Positions 46,217 to 53,763 of a stretch of DNA of 64,000 nucleotides are shown piece by piece. Source of the DNA: Deltaproteobacteria bacterium (GTDB lineage: Bacteria; Myxococcota_A; UBA796; UBA2385); contig JAGYJW010000022.1 in NCBI GenBank assembly GCA_018401435.1, positions 1 through 64,000 on the forward strand, given 5' to 3'. Each line of letters starts with the position of its first letter. Position 1 is the first letter of the stretch. Both the position numbers and the translations under genes were made by a program. The notes under the pieces were generated by a model. That model was not told the origin of the DNA, did not search any database, and was given only the letters and a program-made list of their open reading frames with translations.

Positions 46217-46343
46217 GCCAGCCGCGGATATCCCGCAGGAGCTTGCCGCCCAGCAGACCGAAGATGACGGCGCTGGCCAGGCCGAACCACGCCCAATCTC
46301 CGGGGCTGAGCGAGGTGATGCTCTCGAAGAGGGCAAGGGTCAT
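46182..46343 (-). CDS. 53-aa single-pass membrane protein
   Basis: Starts at 46343 with ATG overlapping the CoA-transferase stop (ATGA). One membrane helix (W-F-G-L-A-S-A-V-I-F-G-L-L-G-G), a short basic stretch K-L-L-R-D-I-R, and a Pro-rich tail. It overlaps the convergent gene by 35 nt. The coupled start makes it a credible small gene. Function unknown. Confidence 0.5.
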   Translation of the reverse strand: MTLALFESITSLSPGDWAWFGLASAVIFGLLGGKLLRDIRGWLSPRPPTPPAG

Positions 46344-47503
46344 GGCGCGTCCGCTAACAGGTCCTGCGGATCGTAGCCGACCTCGGATAGGGCGGCCGCT
46401 GTGTGGGCCCCCAAGTCGGGCGCAGGGCGCAGCACGCGATCGCGATCGGCCCCCACCGCACCGTGCAAGGGCGATCCCACCCGGCGGCCGGTCCCCGCAC
46501 CCCGGATGCTGCCCCGCTCGCGGTGCAAGGGGTGCTCCAGCACCTCGGTGGGGCTGAGGACCGGCTCGACGCAGGCATGGGCCAGGCGCGTCGTCCACTC
46601 ATCCCGGGGCAGAAGGGTGAAAACGCGCGATAGCACTTCATCTTCGAGTTCCACTTCATGGCCTGCGACCTGGGACAGCACCCGCCGGGCTTCGTCCTGG
46701 AACTTGGCTTCGATGGCCGCGAAGGCCAGCAAGCCGCCATCGGCGCAGCGGTAGACCCGGTAGAGGGGGCTGCCCCCGACCAGCAGCCCTTCCCCCGGCG
46801 CCTCGGCCTCGCCGGCGGCGGCGGCGGCCAGGGTGGGCACCAGAAAGGGCAGCACGGCTTCGGTCATGGACAGGTCCAGCCACTGCCCCTGCCCCGATCG
46901 CTCCCGCTGAAAGAGGGCGGCGGTGATGGCCAGGGCGGCGGTCAGGGCGCCCCCCGCGACATCGGCAAGCTGCACACCGGGCACCGGCGCGACCCCGCCC
47001 GGCGCGCTGAAGGCCCCCAGGGCCAGGGCGCCGGAGAGCCCGCAGTAGCCCAGGTCGTGGCCGGGCCGCTGCCGCCAGGGGCCCGCCTGGCCAAAGCCGC
47101 TGATGCTGGCCACGATCAGGCGGGGGAAAGCCGCCACCAGGGCGGCGGGTTCCAGGCCCAGGCGCGCCATCACCCCGGGCCGAAAGCTCTCGATCAGCAC
47201 GTCGGCCTGGGCGATCAAGGCGCGCAGGGCGGCGAGGTGGGCGGGGGCCTTCAGGTCCAGGCAGACCGAGCGGGCCCCGGCGTTGATGGCCGCAAACCAG
47301 ATGGACTGCCCCCGGTCGTCGAGGGGGGGCATCCAGCGCAGGTAGTCGCCGCCCGCCGGGTCCTCGACCTTGGTGATCTCCGCCCCCATGCCCGCCAGGT
47401 ACCAGGAGCACATGGGACCGGGCAGCAGCCGGGAGAGATCCAGCACCCGCAAGCCCGCCAGGGCGCCGCCGCCGGGCGGATTCTCGGCCTGTGGTGCGGT
47501 CAA
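46340..47503 (-). CDS. CaiB/BaiF family CoA-transferase
   Basis: 387 aa. TTG start at 47503 overlaps the SCP2 stop (TTGA). The family opens L-A-G-L-R-V-L-D-L-S-R-L-L-P-G-P and continues G-A-E-I-T-K-V-E-D-P-A-G-G-D, N-A-G-A-R-S-V-C-L-D-L-K, D-V-L-I-E-S-F-R-P-G-V-M and the catalytic-Asp region P-G-H-D-L-G-Y. Transfers CoA between carboxylic acids; close relatives include alpha-methylacyl-CoA racemase and formyl-/succinyl-CoA transferases. Linked to an SCP2 lipid-binding protein, so a lipid or branched acyl-CoA substrate is plausible. Confidence 0.85.
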   Translation of the reverse strand: MTAPQAENPPGGGALAGLRVLDLSRLLPGPMCSWYLAGMGAEITKVEDPAGGDYLRWMPPLDDRGQSIWFAAINAGARSVCLDLKAPAHLAALRALIAQADVLIESFRPGVMARLGLEPAALVAAFPRLIVASISGFGQAGPWRQRPGHDLGYCGLSGALALGAFSAPGGVAPVPGVQLADVAGGALTAALAITAALFQRERSGQGQWLDLSMTEAVLPFLVPTLAAAAAGEAEAPGEGLLVGGSPLYRVYRCADGGLLAFAAIEAKFQDEARRVLSQVAGHEVELEDEVLSRVFTLLPRDEWTTRLAHACVEPVLSPTEVLEHPLHRERGSIRGAGTGRRVGSPLHGAVGADRDRVLRPAPDLGAHTAAALSEVGYDPQDLLADAP

Positions 47504-47844
47504 GCGGCCTGGGTGGCGTGCAGGGCCTTCTGAATGCGAATCGCCAGGCCGATGTCGCCCTCGATCTGCAGGCTGCCGTCCAAGAAGGCGCGGCGGGCGT
47601 CCAGCCGCCCCTCCGCGATGCCGGTCAGCACCGCGCGGGTGCAGCGCAGCACGCAGTCTTTGGGTCCGGGCCGGGCCGGGCCGGCGCGCAGGCGGCCATT
47701 GCCCGGATCGCAGAGCTGCCAGCCGCCGCCGGGCTCTCCGAGAACGTCGATGAGGACGGTGACACCGCCAGGCAGCAGGGGCCCGTCGCTGGCCTCTTGC
47801 AGGCGGAGTGCGAGGGCGCGCACGGGGTGGTCGGCCAGGGGCAT
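47500..47844 (-). CDS. SCP2 sterol-binding domain protein
   Basis: 114 aa, ATG at 47844 with CGAGGT upstream. The sequence fits the small SCP-2 fold (V-T-V-L-I-D-V-L-G-E-P-G-G-G-W near 30, G-R-L-D-A-R-R-A-F-L-D-G-S-L-Q-I-E-G-D near 80, then L-A-I-R-I-Q-K-A). Such proteins carry lipids or fatty acyl-CoA in a hydrophobic tunnel. It is coupled to the CoA-transferase that follows. Confidence 0.75.
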   Translation of the reverse strand: MPLADHPVRALALRLQEASDGPLLPGGVTVLIDVLGEPGGGWQLCDPGNGRLRAGPARPGPKDCVLRCTRAVLTGIAEGRLDARRAFLDGSLQIEGDIGLAIRIQKALHATQAA

Positions 47845-47944
47845 CGGGACCTCGGGCTTGTCGGGTGGCTATGGAGCTCATACCGGCGCCCTTGGCGGGC
47901 TACAAGCCTATAGACGGCATCACTGATTCATCGCAGGAGCGCCC

Positions 47945-48799
47945 TTGTCCCCGGTTCCGCGTCCAAGGCCCATCTTCATCGTCTCTGACGGCACCGGCGA
48001 CACCGCCGAGAAGGTGGTCCGGGCCGCCTTGCACCAGTTCAGCGGCTACCTCGTCCACCTGCAGGTCTTCCCCGACGTCACCCGGCCCGAGCAGCTCGAC
48101 GAGCTGGTGCAGCGGGCCGCTCGCAGCGAGGCCCTGCTGGTGACCACCCTGGTGCGCCCGGATGTGCGGGCCGCCTGCCAGGCCCTGGCCAGCAAGTACC
48201 GGGTGCGCTCGGTGGACCTGCTGCAGCCCCTGCTGGGCGCCTTGGGCCGGGTGCTGGAGTCTTCCCCCGCCGGTGTGCCCGGCCGCATGCACCAGGCCGA
48301 CGACGACTACTTCCAGCGGGTCGAGGCCGTGGAATTCACGGTGAAGGCCGACGATGGCAAAGAGCCCCGCCTGCTGCGCGAGGCCGACATCGTGCTGGTC
48401 GGGGTCAGCCGCACCAGCAAGACGCCCTTGTCGGTCTTTCTGGCCCACAAGGGCTTCAAGGTGAGCAATGTGCCGGTGGTCCTGGACCACCCCCTGCCCG
48501 AGACCCTGCACAGCATCGACCCGGACCGCATCTTCGGCCTCACCATCGCCTCGGAGAGCCTTCGGGACATCCGGCGCACCCGGCTCAAGACCATGAAGGT
48601 GCCCGGAAAGAGCAACTATGGCGACATGGAGTACATCCTGGCGGAGCTGGACTATGCCGAGCAGCTCTTTCGCCGGAATCCCCACTGGCCGGTGGTCGAC
48701 GTCACCCGGCGGGCCGTCGAAGAGACGGCCGCCATCATCCTGCGCATCCTCGGCGAGCGGGGCATCGTGCGCAACCTGGGCGAAGTCGGCCAGCTTTGA
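47945..48799 (+). CDS. ppsR: pyruvate,phosphate dikinase / PEP synthetase regulatory protein
   Basis: 284 aa, TTG start at 47945 with AGGAG upstream. DUF299 family: a bifunctional ADP-dependent kinase and Pi-dependent pyrophosphorylase acting on a Thr of PPDK or PEP synthetase. The start I-F-I-V-S-D-G-T-G-D-T-A-E, the P-loop-like G-V-S-R-T-S-K-T-P (about 153-161), P-L-S-V-F-L-A and Y-I-L-A-E-L-D-Y-A are all family hallmarks. PPDK itself is not in the window. The kinase gene follows after about 90 nt. Confidence 0.92.
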   Translation: MSPVPRPRPIFIVSDGTGDTAEKVVRAALHQFSGYLVHLQVFPDVTRPEQLDELVQRAARSEALLVTTLVRPDVRAACQALASKYRVRSVDLLQPLLGALGRVLESSPAGVPGRMHQADDDYFQRVEAVEFTVKADDGKEPRLLREADIVLVGVSRTSKTPLSVFLAHKGFKVSNVPVVLDHPLPETLHSIDPDRIFGLTIASESLRDIRRTRLKTMKVPGKSNYGDMEYILAELDYAEQLFRRNPHWPVVDVTRRAVEETAAIILRILGERGIVRNLGEVGQL

Positions 48800-48891
48800 C
48801 CGCCCCATCCCTGCTGCCTGCACAGCCCGATGGTCAGGGGTGCAGCGACCCGCCCCCCGCGGTACAGTCCAGGTCCCTCCGAGGCATCACC

Positions 48892-50748
48892 TTGATAGGC
48901 AGCGTCCTCGATAAATACGAGATCCTGCAGAAGATCGGCGAGGGTGGGATGGCGACCGTCTATCGGGGGCGCCACACCACCCTGGGCCGCGACGTGGCGA
49001 TCAAGGTGCTGCACCCCCACCTCAGCCGGTCGGAGCGCAACCGCCACCGCTTCGCGCGCGAGGCGCGGGCCATCGAGCACCTCGACCACGACAACATCCT
49101 CAAGATCTTCGACTACTCGGGCAGCGCGGCGGAGGATTGCTACATCGTCACCGAGCTGGTGGATGGCGCCACCCTGCAGACCCTGGTGAGCGAGCACGGC
49201 CGCCTGCCGGCCGAGATCGTCGCCCTCATCGGCCTCAAGCTCACCGAGGGCCTGGGCTATGCCCACGGCCTGGGCATCATCCACCGGGATCTGAAGCCCG
49301 AGAATGTGATGGTGCGGCGCGATGGCGCCGTGAAGCTGATGGATTTCGGCATCGCGCGCTTCCTGGACGAGGTCAACCTGACGGTGACCGGCGCCCTGGT
49401 GGGCTCTCCCGCCTATATGAGCCCCGAACAGGCCATGGAGAAGGTGCTGGACCCCCGGTCCGACCTCTTCAGCCTGGGCACGCTGCTCTTCCACCTGCTC
49501 AGCGGCCAGCTGCCCTTTTCGGGCAACAACCCCAGCATCATCCTGCGCAACATCATCGAGGGCAACCGGCCGGAGCTGGCCCACCTGGTGCCCGACATCT
49601 CGGGCAGCCTTGCGGATCTGGTCGAGGCCCTGCTTCAGACCGACCCCGATGACCGCCCGGCGAGCTGCGCCGAGGTGCACCGCCGCATCGCCGCCGCCCT
49701 GGCCGAGGTGCGGGTGGACCCTGCGGACCCGGCCTGGGCCCTGCAAGGCTGGCTGGTGGCCCCGGGCGAATACGAGAAGCGCATGGTGGAGCACCTCTCC
49801 AGGGTGCTGCTGGACGAGGGCCGCGCGCGGCTGGCCCGGCAGGACCACCTGGGCGCCTTGCGCATGCTCAACCGGCTGCTGGCCCTGGACGAAGACAACG
49901 CCCAGGTGCTGGAGCTGATTGAGGGCATGCACGCCGGCGCCCGCAGGGAGGACCGCCTGGCCTTGCGCAGCTGGGCCTTTGGGGCGGTGGGCATCGCGGC
50001 GGCGGCGGCGCTGATCACCTGGGCGCTGTGGCCGGACCGCCACGCCCTGCCGGCCCCCGACCGCGACACGGTGTCCTTGCAGCCCGGCGAGACGGTGTTG
50101 CCCGAGGTGGCTCCGCCCGTGGTCGAGCCCCCCGAGAGCGTCGCGGATCCCGCCGGGGACGCCGCGCTGGAGGCCGCCGAAGCCGAAGCCGAAGCGCCCG
50201 CCACCCGCCGCCCCCGGCCGACGGTCAAGCGCCTGCCCGTTCCTCCCCCGGCCCCCAGCGCCCAGGCCCCCGGTCGGCTGAGCGTGGTGGTGCAAGGCGC
50301 CTGGGCCGACATCTGGTTGGACGGCCAGAAGATCGGCCGCACCGGCAAGAACCCCGAGATCCAGGTCACGCCGGGCAAGCACGAGCTGGTGCTCAAGAAC
50401 CCCGGCGCTCAGGACATCGTCCAGGTGGTCGAGGTGGCCGCCGGCGAGCACCGCCTGGTCGAGATTGACCGCATGGTGCCGCTTCCGGCCGTGGCCCGCT
50501 TTGAGCGCGTGATGAATGGCGCCTGCCGGGTCTCGCTGGATGGCTCCGACCGGGGGCTGCTGGCCGCCATGGACTACCGGCTGGAGGTGCCCGCTCCCGA
50601 CCTCAGTCACAGCCTGGCCATCGCCTGCCCCGGCGCGGCGGCACGCACGGTCGCCCTGGCGCCCATGTCCCCTGGCAAGGTCTTTGCGGTGGAGGCGGCG
50701 CCCGGCGAGGCCCTGGCCGCTGCCGCCCTGCCCGCCGGGACCCCCTGA
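48892..50748 (+). CDS. Hanks-type Ser/Thr protein kinase with transmembrane segment and PEGA-like extracytoplasmic domain
   Basis: 618 aa from the TTG at 48892, chosen because [10 protein letters not shown] is the usual kinase start and GAGG lies upstream; an earlier TTG at 48796 overlaps the ppsR stop. Gly loop G-E-G-G-M-A-T-V (16-23), K38 in [13 protein letters not shown] at 131-138, D-F-G at 151-153, then [10 protein letters not shown] short helical hairpin, one membrane helix (about 360-382), a Pro/Glu-rich linker and a PEGA-like beta domain ([11 protein letters not shown], about 470-510) follow. The PEGA part would lie outside the cytoplasm and could sense envelope state. Confidence 0.9.
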   Translation: MIGSVLDKYEILQKIGEGGMATVYRGRHTTLGRDVAIKVLHPHLSRSERNRHRFAREARAIEHLDHDNILKIFDYSGSAAEDCYIVTELVDGATLQTLVSEHGRLPAEIVALIGLKLTEGLGYAHGLGIIHRDLKPENVMVRRDGAVKLMDFGIARFLDEVNLTVTGALVGSPAYMSPEQAMEKVLDPRSDLFSLGTLLFHLLSGQLPFSGNNPSIILRNIIEGNRPELAHLVPDISGSLADLVEALLQTDPDDRPASCAEVHRRIAAALAEVRVDPADPAWALQGWLVAPGEYEKRMVEHLSRVLLDEGRARLARQDHLGALRMLNRLLALDEDNAQVLELIEGMHAGARREDRLALRSWAFGAVGIAAAAALITWALWPDRHALPAPDRDTVSLQPGETVLPEVAPPVVEPPESVADPAGDAALEAAEAEAEAPATRRPRPTVKRLPVPPPAPSAQAPGRLSVVVQGAWADIWLDGQKIGRTGKNPEIQVTPGKHELVLKNPGAQDIVQVVEVAAGEHRLVEIDRMVPLPAVARFERVMNGACRVSLDGSDRGLLAAMDYRLEVPAPDLSHSLAIACPGAAARTVALAPMSPGKVFAVEAAPGEALAAAALPAGTP

Positions 50749-50753
50749 CACCA

Positions 50754-51224
50754 ATGTCGCGGATCACCCCACCAAGGAGGGCAGAGGCGAGAGCGGAGCG
50801 TGGCCCACAGGCCCTTCTCAGTCACTGGCACGCACTTTGCATTGCAAGTCTATGCGGGCCCTCGGCGGCCTGCATCTACCCGGGCAGCATCGTGGCAGAA
50901 GAGATCAACAGCCCCCCGCGCATCACCGCCAGCTACCCGGCGGAGGGGGAAGTCTTCACCCTCGATCTGCCCGAAAACACGGCATTCATCCTGGTTCGCG
51001 ACGACAATGACCCCTATGCCCTGGAGTATCGATGGACCATCGAGAACCTGGGCACCCAAGGCACGGCGGTGCCGCTGCAAGGCAACAACGAGCAAGGCAG
51101 CAAGCTGGTGCTGGGGCGGGACGACGTCTACGATGGACGCACCCTGGAGGTGCGGGTGACCGATGGATTCGGCGTCGCGGTCACCCGAGAGTGGCTGCTG
51201 GACATCCCGGAGGTGGCCCGATGA
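50754..51224 (+). CDS. putative lipoprotein, uncertain start
   Basis: 156 aa from the only in-frame ATG at 50754. The long basic N-terminus leads to L-C-I-A-S-L-C-G-P-S-A-A-C, which fits a lipobox at Cys40. The mature domain has beta-sandwich features of Ig-like/PKD type (I-T-A-S-Y-P-A-E-G-E-V-F; L-E-Y-R-W-T-I-E-N; L-E-V-R-V-T-D-G-F-G). The 39-residue signal is unusually long, so the start may be downstream or a base may be wrong. Its stop overlaps the next lipoprotein start (ATGA). Confidence 0.6.
   Translation: MSRITPPRRAEARAERGPQALLSHWHALCIASLCGPSAACIYPGSIVAEEINSPPRITASYPAEGEVFTLDLPENTAFILVRDDNDPYALEYRWTIENLGTQGTAVPLQGNNEQGSKLVLGRDDVYDGRTLEVRVTDGFGVAVTREWLLDIPEVAR
50825..50841 (+). promoter_or_regulatory. 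sigma-54 -24/-12 promoter-like site
   Basis: CTGGCACGCACTTTGCA matches the YTGGCACGrNNNTTGCW consensus at all fixed positions but one (r is C), with exactly 10 nt between GG and GC. Predicted start about 50852. It lies inside the putative signal-peptide coding region, so it fits only if the true start is downstream or the promoter serves the next gene. A sigma-54 activator gene lies 3 kb downstream. Confidence 0.35.
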
Positions 51225-52765
51225 GCCCCTTCCTGCGGTGTGTCGCGCTGCTCTGCCTGCTTCCCGCCTGCGCGTCCACGGATATGGCCCTGGACGAAGG
51301 CGCCGGCGCCGATGGCGCCTTGGACTCGGGCGCGGAAAATCTGTCCCGCGCCATCCGAATCGACGTGCTGCCCTCGGGGGACAGCCCCGTGTTGGCCCAG
51401 TCCCGGATATTCGCCGCCGACGCCTGGCAGGCGGTGATCGTGGACCTCCAGCCCACGCTGAGCTGGTCGGGCCAGGTGGTCGGCTTTCGGGCCACCCCCT
51501 ATGACATCACCGTGCCCGGTGAGGCCCGGGTGCCGGTGGTGGCCCGGGTTGAGGCCATCGTGCCCGGGCAGCGCGGGGGCGCCGCGGGCGTGACCGACAG
51601 CGACGGCACCTTCTCCTTGCAGCTGCCGGCGGGCGAGGGCTACCGCGTCTCGGTGCTGCCGGACTCCCCTGCCCTGCTGCCCTTCCTGGTGCTCACCGAC
51701 CAGTCCTTCGACGCCGACCTGCGCAACCAGGACCTCGACCTGGGCTATGGCCAGGCCGTCTCGGGCCGGGTGGCACAGGACGATGGCAGCCCCCTGCCCG
51801 CGACCGCCACCGCCTGGCTGGAGCAGCTGCCCACCGGGGTCGCGGGTCCCCGGGCCGTGGTGGACAGCGACGGCTTCTTCATGCTGCGGGCCCTGCCCGG
51901 CGACTACCGCCTGGTGGTGAGCGGCGCGGGCAGCACCAGCTTCATTCCCACCGTCACCCAGCGCATCACCGTGACCGAAGACGGGCCGGTGCGCGCCGAT
52001 GTCTCCATGGGACGCATCCTGCCCCTGCGGGTGGATGGGCGGGCCCTGGGGGCCGACGGCCGGTCCATGCCCGGCACCGAGGTGCGCTTCGCCGCGGTGC
52101 ACCTGCGCGACGCCGAAGGCAGCGCCGTGGTGGCCGCCTCGGTCAACGACCGCGAGGGCACCTTCACCGCCCAATTGCTCCCCGGCGAGTGGACCATGGA
52201 GATCCTGCCGCCCTACGAGCCCCAGGGCGACAGCTCGCCCCTGCGGGTGGAGGGCATCGTGGTGGACGACGCCCCCCTCAACCTGGACGCCTACACCCTC
52301 CCCGAGCGGGTGCCCGTCGAAGGCGTGGTCTTTTCGGCCTATGGCGACGCGCCCGCGCCCGATGTGTTGGTCACCGCCACCGAGGCCGACTTTGGCGGCA
52401 ACGTCTACTCCACCCGCACCGACGCCGACGGGCGCTACCGCTTCGAGGTCACCGACACGGCCCTCGAGGTCAGCTTCTCGCCCCCCACCAGCACCGAGGC
52501 CACGACCTGGGTGTCGGTCGCGGATCCACGCGATCTGGGCAATCTGCGCCTGGCCACCGGCAGCCAGGTGAGCGGGGTGGTCCGCTTCGAAAATGAGCCT
52601 GTGGCCTACTCTCTTGTTGAAATTCGCGACGGGGCGACCGGCGCGCTCTATGCCACCGCCCTGACCGCGACCGATGGCACCTTCTCGGTCCGGATCGACC
52701 ACCAGGGCAGCGTCGGCGACGTGAGCCAGCCGGGCCTGGACACGGGGCTGGACACCGGGCGCTGA
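51221..52765 (+). CDS. large lipoprotein with carboxypeptidase-regulatory-like beta domains
   Basis: 514 aa, ATG overlapping the upstream stop. Signal M-S-P-F-L-R-C-V-A-L-L-C-L-L-P-A-C-A with lipobox L-P-A-C. Four or five transthyretin-like (CarboxypepD_reg) units are recognisable: V-S-G-R-V-A-Q-D-D-G-S-P-L, V-D-G-R-A-L-G-A-D-G-R-S-M, V-E-G-V-V-F-S-A-Y-G-D-A and V-S-G-V-V-R-F-E-N-E-P-V, each followed by D-x-D-G-x-F/Y-x-F/L. The C-terminus has a repeated G-L-D-T-G. Probably a surface-exposed structural or adhesive protein. Confidence 0.75.
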   Translation: MSPFLRCVALLCLLPACASTDMALDEGAGADGALDSGAENLSRAIRIDVLPSGDSPVLAQSRIFAADAWQAVIVDLQPTLSWSGQVVGFRATPYDITVPGEARVPVVARVEAIVPGQRGGAAGVTDSDGTFSLQLPAGEGYRVSVLPDSPALLPFLVLTDQSFDADLRNQDLDLGYGQAVSGRVAQDDGSPLPATATAWLEQLPTGVAGPRAVVDSDGFFMLRALPGDYRLVVSGAGSTSFIPTVTQRITVTEDGPVRADVSMGRILPLRVDGRALGADGRSMPGTEVRFAAVHLRDAEGSAVVAASVNDREGTFTAQLLPGEWTMEILPPYEPQGDSSPLRVEGIVVDDAPLNLDAYTLPERVPVEGVVFSAYGDAPAPDVLVTATEADFGGNVYSTRTDADGRYRFEVTDTALEVSFSPPTSTEATTWVSVADPRDLGNLRLATGSQVSGVVRFENEPVAYSLVEIRDGATGALYATALTATDGTFSVRIDHQGSVGDVSQPGLDTGLDTGR

Positions 52766-52797
52766 CGGGCCGCCACCTCCGGGTCGGCGCCCGCTGG

Positions 52798-52827
52798 TTG
52801 ACCCCGCCGCCTCGCCAAGGCTAGGTT
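52798..52827 (+). promoter_or_regulatory. candidate promoter TTGACC-N18-TAGGTT
   Basis: TTGACC (52798-52803), 18-nt spacer, TAGGTT (52822-52827). The -10 ends 6 nt before the ATG at 52834, so a leaderless transcript is predicted, as for the selenoprotein gene. Confidence 0.4.
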
Positions 52828-52833
52828 CGGGCG

Positions 52834-53649
52834 ATGCTGCCCCTGATCCTCACCCTCTGCTTGATGCTGGTGGCGCCCCGCGCCCTGGCCCAGGCGCCCG
52901 AGGAGCCGGCCAGCCCGCTGCTGCCCCTTGGGGTGGAGGAGCCCGATCCCGCCGAGCGCCTGGCCGAGGCCGTGCGGCAATACCAGCTGGGGCAGAGCGA
53001 CGCGGCCAAGGCCACCCTGGCGGACCTGGTGCTGGAGGAGGACTCCGTGCCCCCGGCCCTGCGCCAGGAGGCCCGCATCTATATGGGCGAGCTGCTCTAC
53101 ACCGAGGGCGACAAGGAGGGGGCCGAGCTCTTCTTTCGCAAGGTGCTGACCGAGGACCCCGACCACGTGCTCGACGGCTTTCGCCACCCGCCCGATGTCT
53201 GCGGCTTCTTCAGCTATGTGGCGGCCCTGGTGGACGCCGAAACCGACAGCGCGCCGGCGGTGCCCGTGCCGGTTCCGGTGGCCGTGCTGCCACCGCCCGC
53301 GCCGCTGTCGTCCTGGGCGCCGCTGGGCATCTACCACTTCGGCCATGGCCAGCCGCTGCGCGGCGCGACCTACCTCACCCTGCAGACCGCACTCACCGGC
53401 TTCTCATTCGTCAGCTTTGGTCTGCTGGTGGCCGATCACGGCGCGCCGGCGGGGAGCGACGACTATGCCCGGCTGCTGAATCTGCGCACGGCCAACCGCA
53501 TCACCGGCGTGGCGGCCTTTGCGACCTGGGGGGTGGCCATCCTGGATGCACAGCTGCACTGGCGCCGGAGCACCCGGCTCCCCCAGGCCCAGCTGGGGCT
53601 GCTGCCCGCGCCGGGCGGGGGCGGCGCCCAAGCCCGGCTGCGCTTCTGA
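52834..53649 (+). CDS. secreted TPR-like repeat protein with C-terminal membrane helices
   Basis: 271 aa. Signal peptide to about residue 19 (A-L-A). Residues about 35-105 are helical pairs of TPR type (A-V-R-Q-Y-Q-L-G-Q-S-D-A-A-K-A-T-L; A-R-I-Y-M-G-E-L-L-Y-T-E-G-D-K-E-G-A), continuing V-L-T-E-D-P-D-H-V-L-D. A Pro/Val linker leads to a Gly-rich helical region with at least two hydrophobic segments (T-Y-L-T-L-Q-T-A-L-T-G-F-S-F). The pattern recurs next to regulators in myxobacteria. Function unknown. Confidence 0.65.
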   Translation: MLPLILTLCLMLVAPRALAQAPEEPASPLLPLGVEEPDPAERLAEAVRQYQLGQSDAAKATLADLVLEEDSVPPALRQEARIYMGELLYTEGDKEGAELFFRKVLTEDPDHVLDGFRHPPDVCGFFSYVAALVDAETDSAPAVPVPVPVAVLPPPAPLSSWAPLGIYHFGHGQPLRGATYLTLQTALTGFSFVSFGLLVADHGAPAGSDDYARLLNLRTANRITGVAAFATWGVAILDAQLHWRRSTRLPQAQLGLLPAPGGGGAQARLRF

Positions 53650-53763
53650 GCGCGGGCGAAGGGTCGCGCGCCGCCCTGCGCCTCGCGGACCGGCCGGCGA
53701 GCCGATAGGGCGTGCGCCCGTCCCTTCGGGGCAGCCGGCGTGACCCCCACGCCTGGAGGCAGC

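Noticed and set aside
53140..53480. Additional selenocysteine-type TGA codons elsewhere in the window
   Set aside because: Frame breaks in the other damaged genes are indels with a change of frame, not in-frame TGA codons with a following hairpin.
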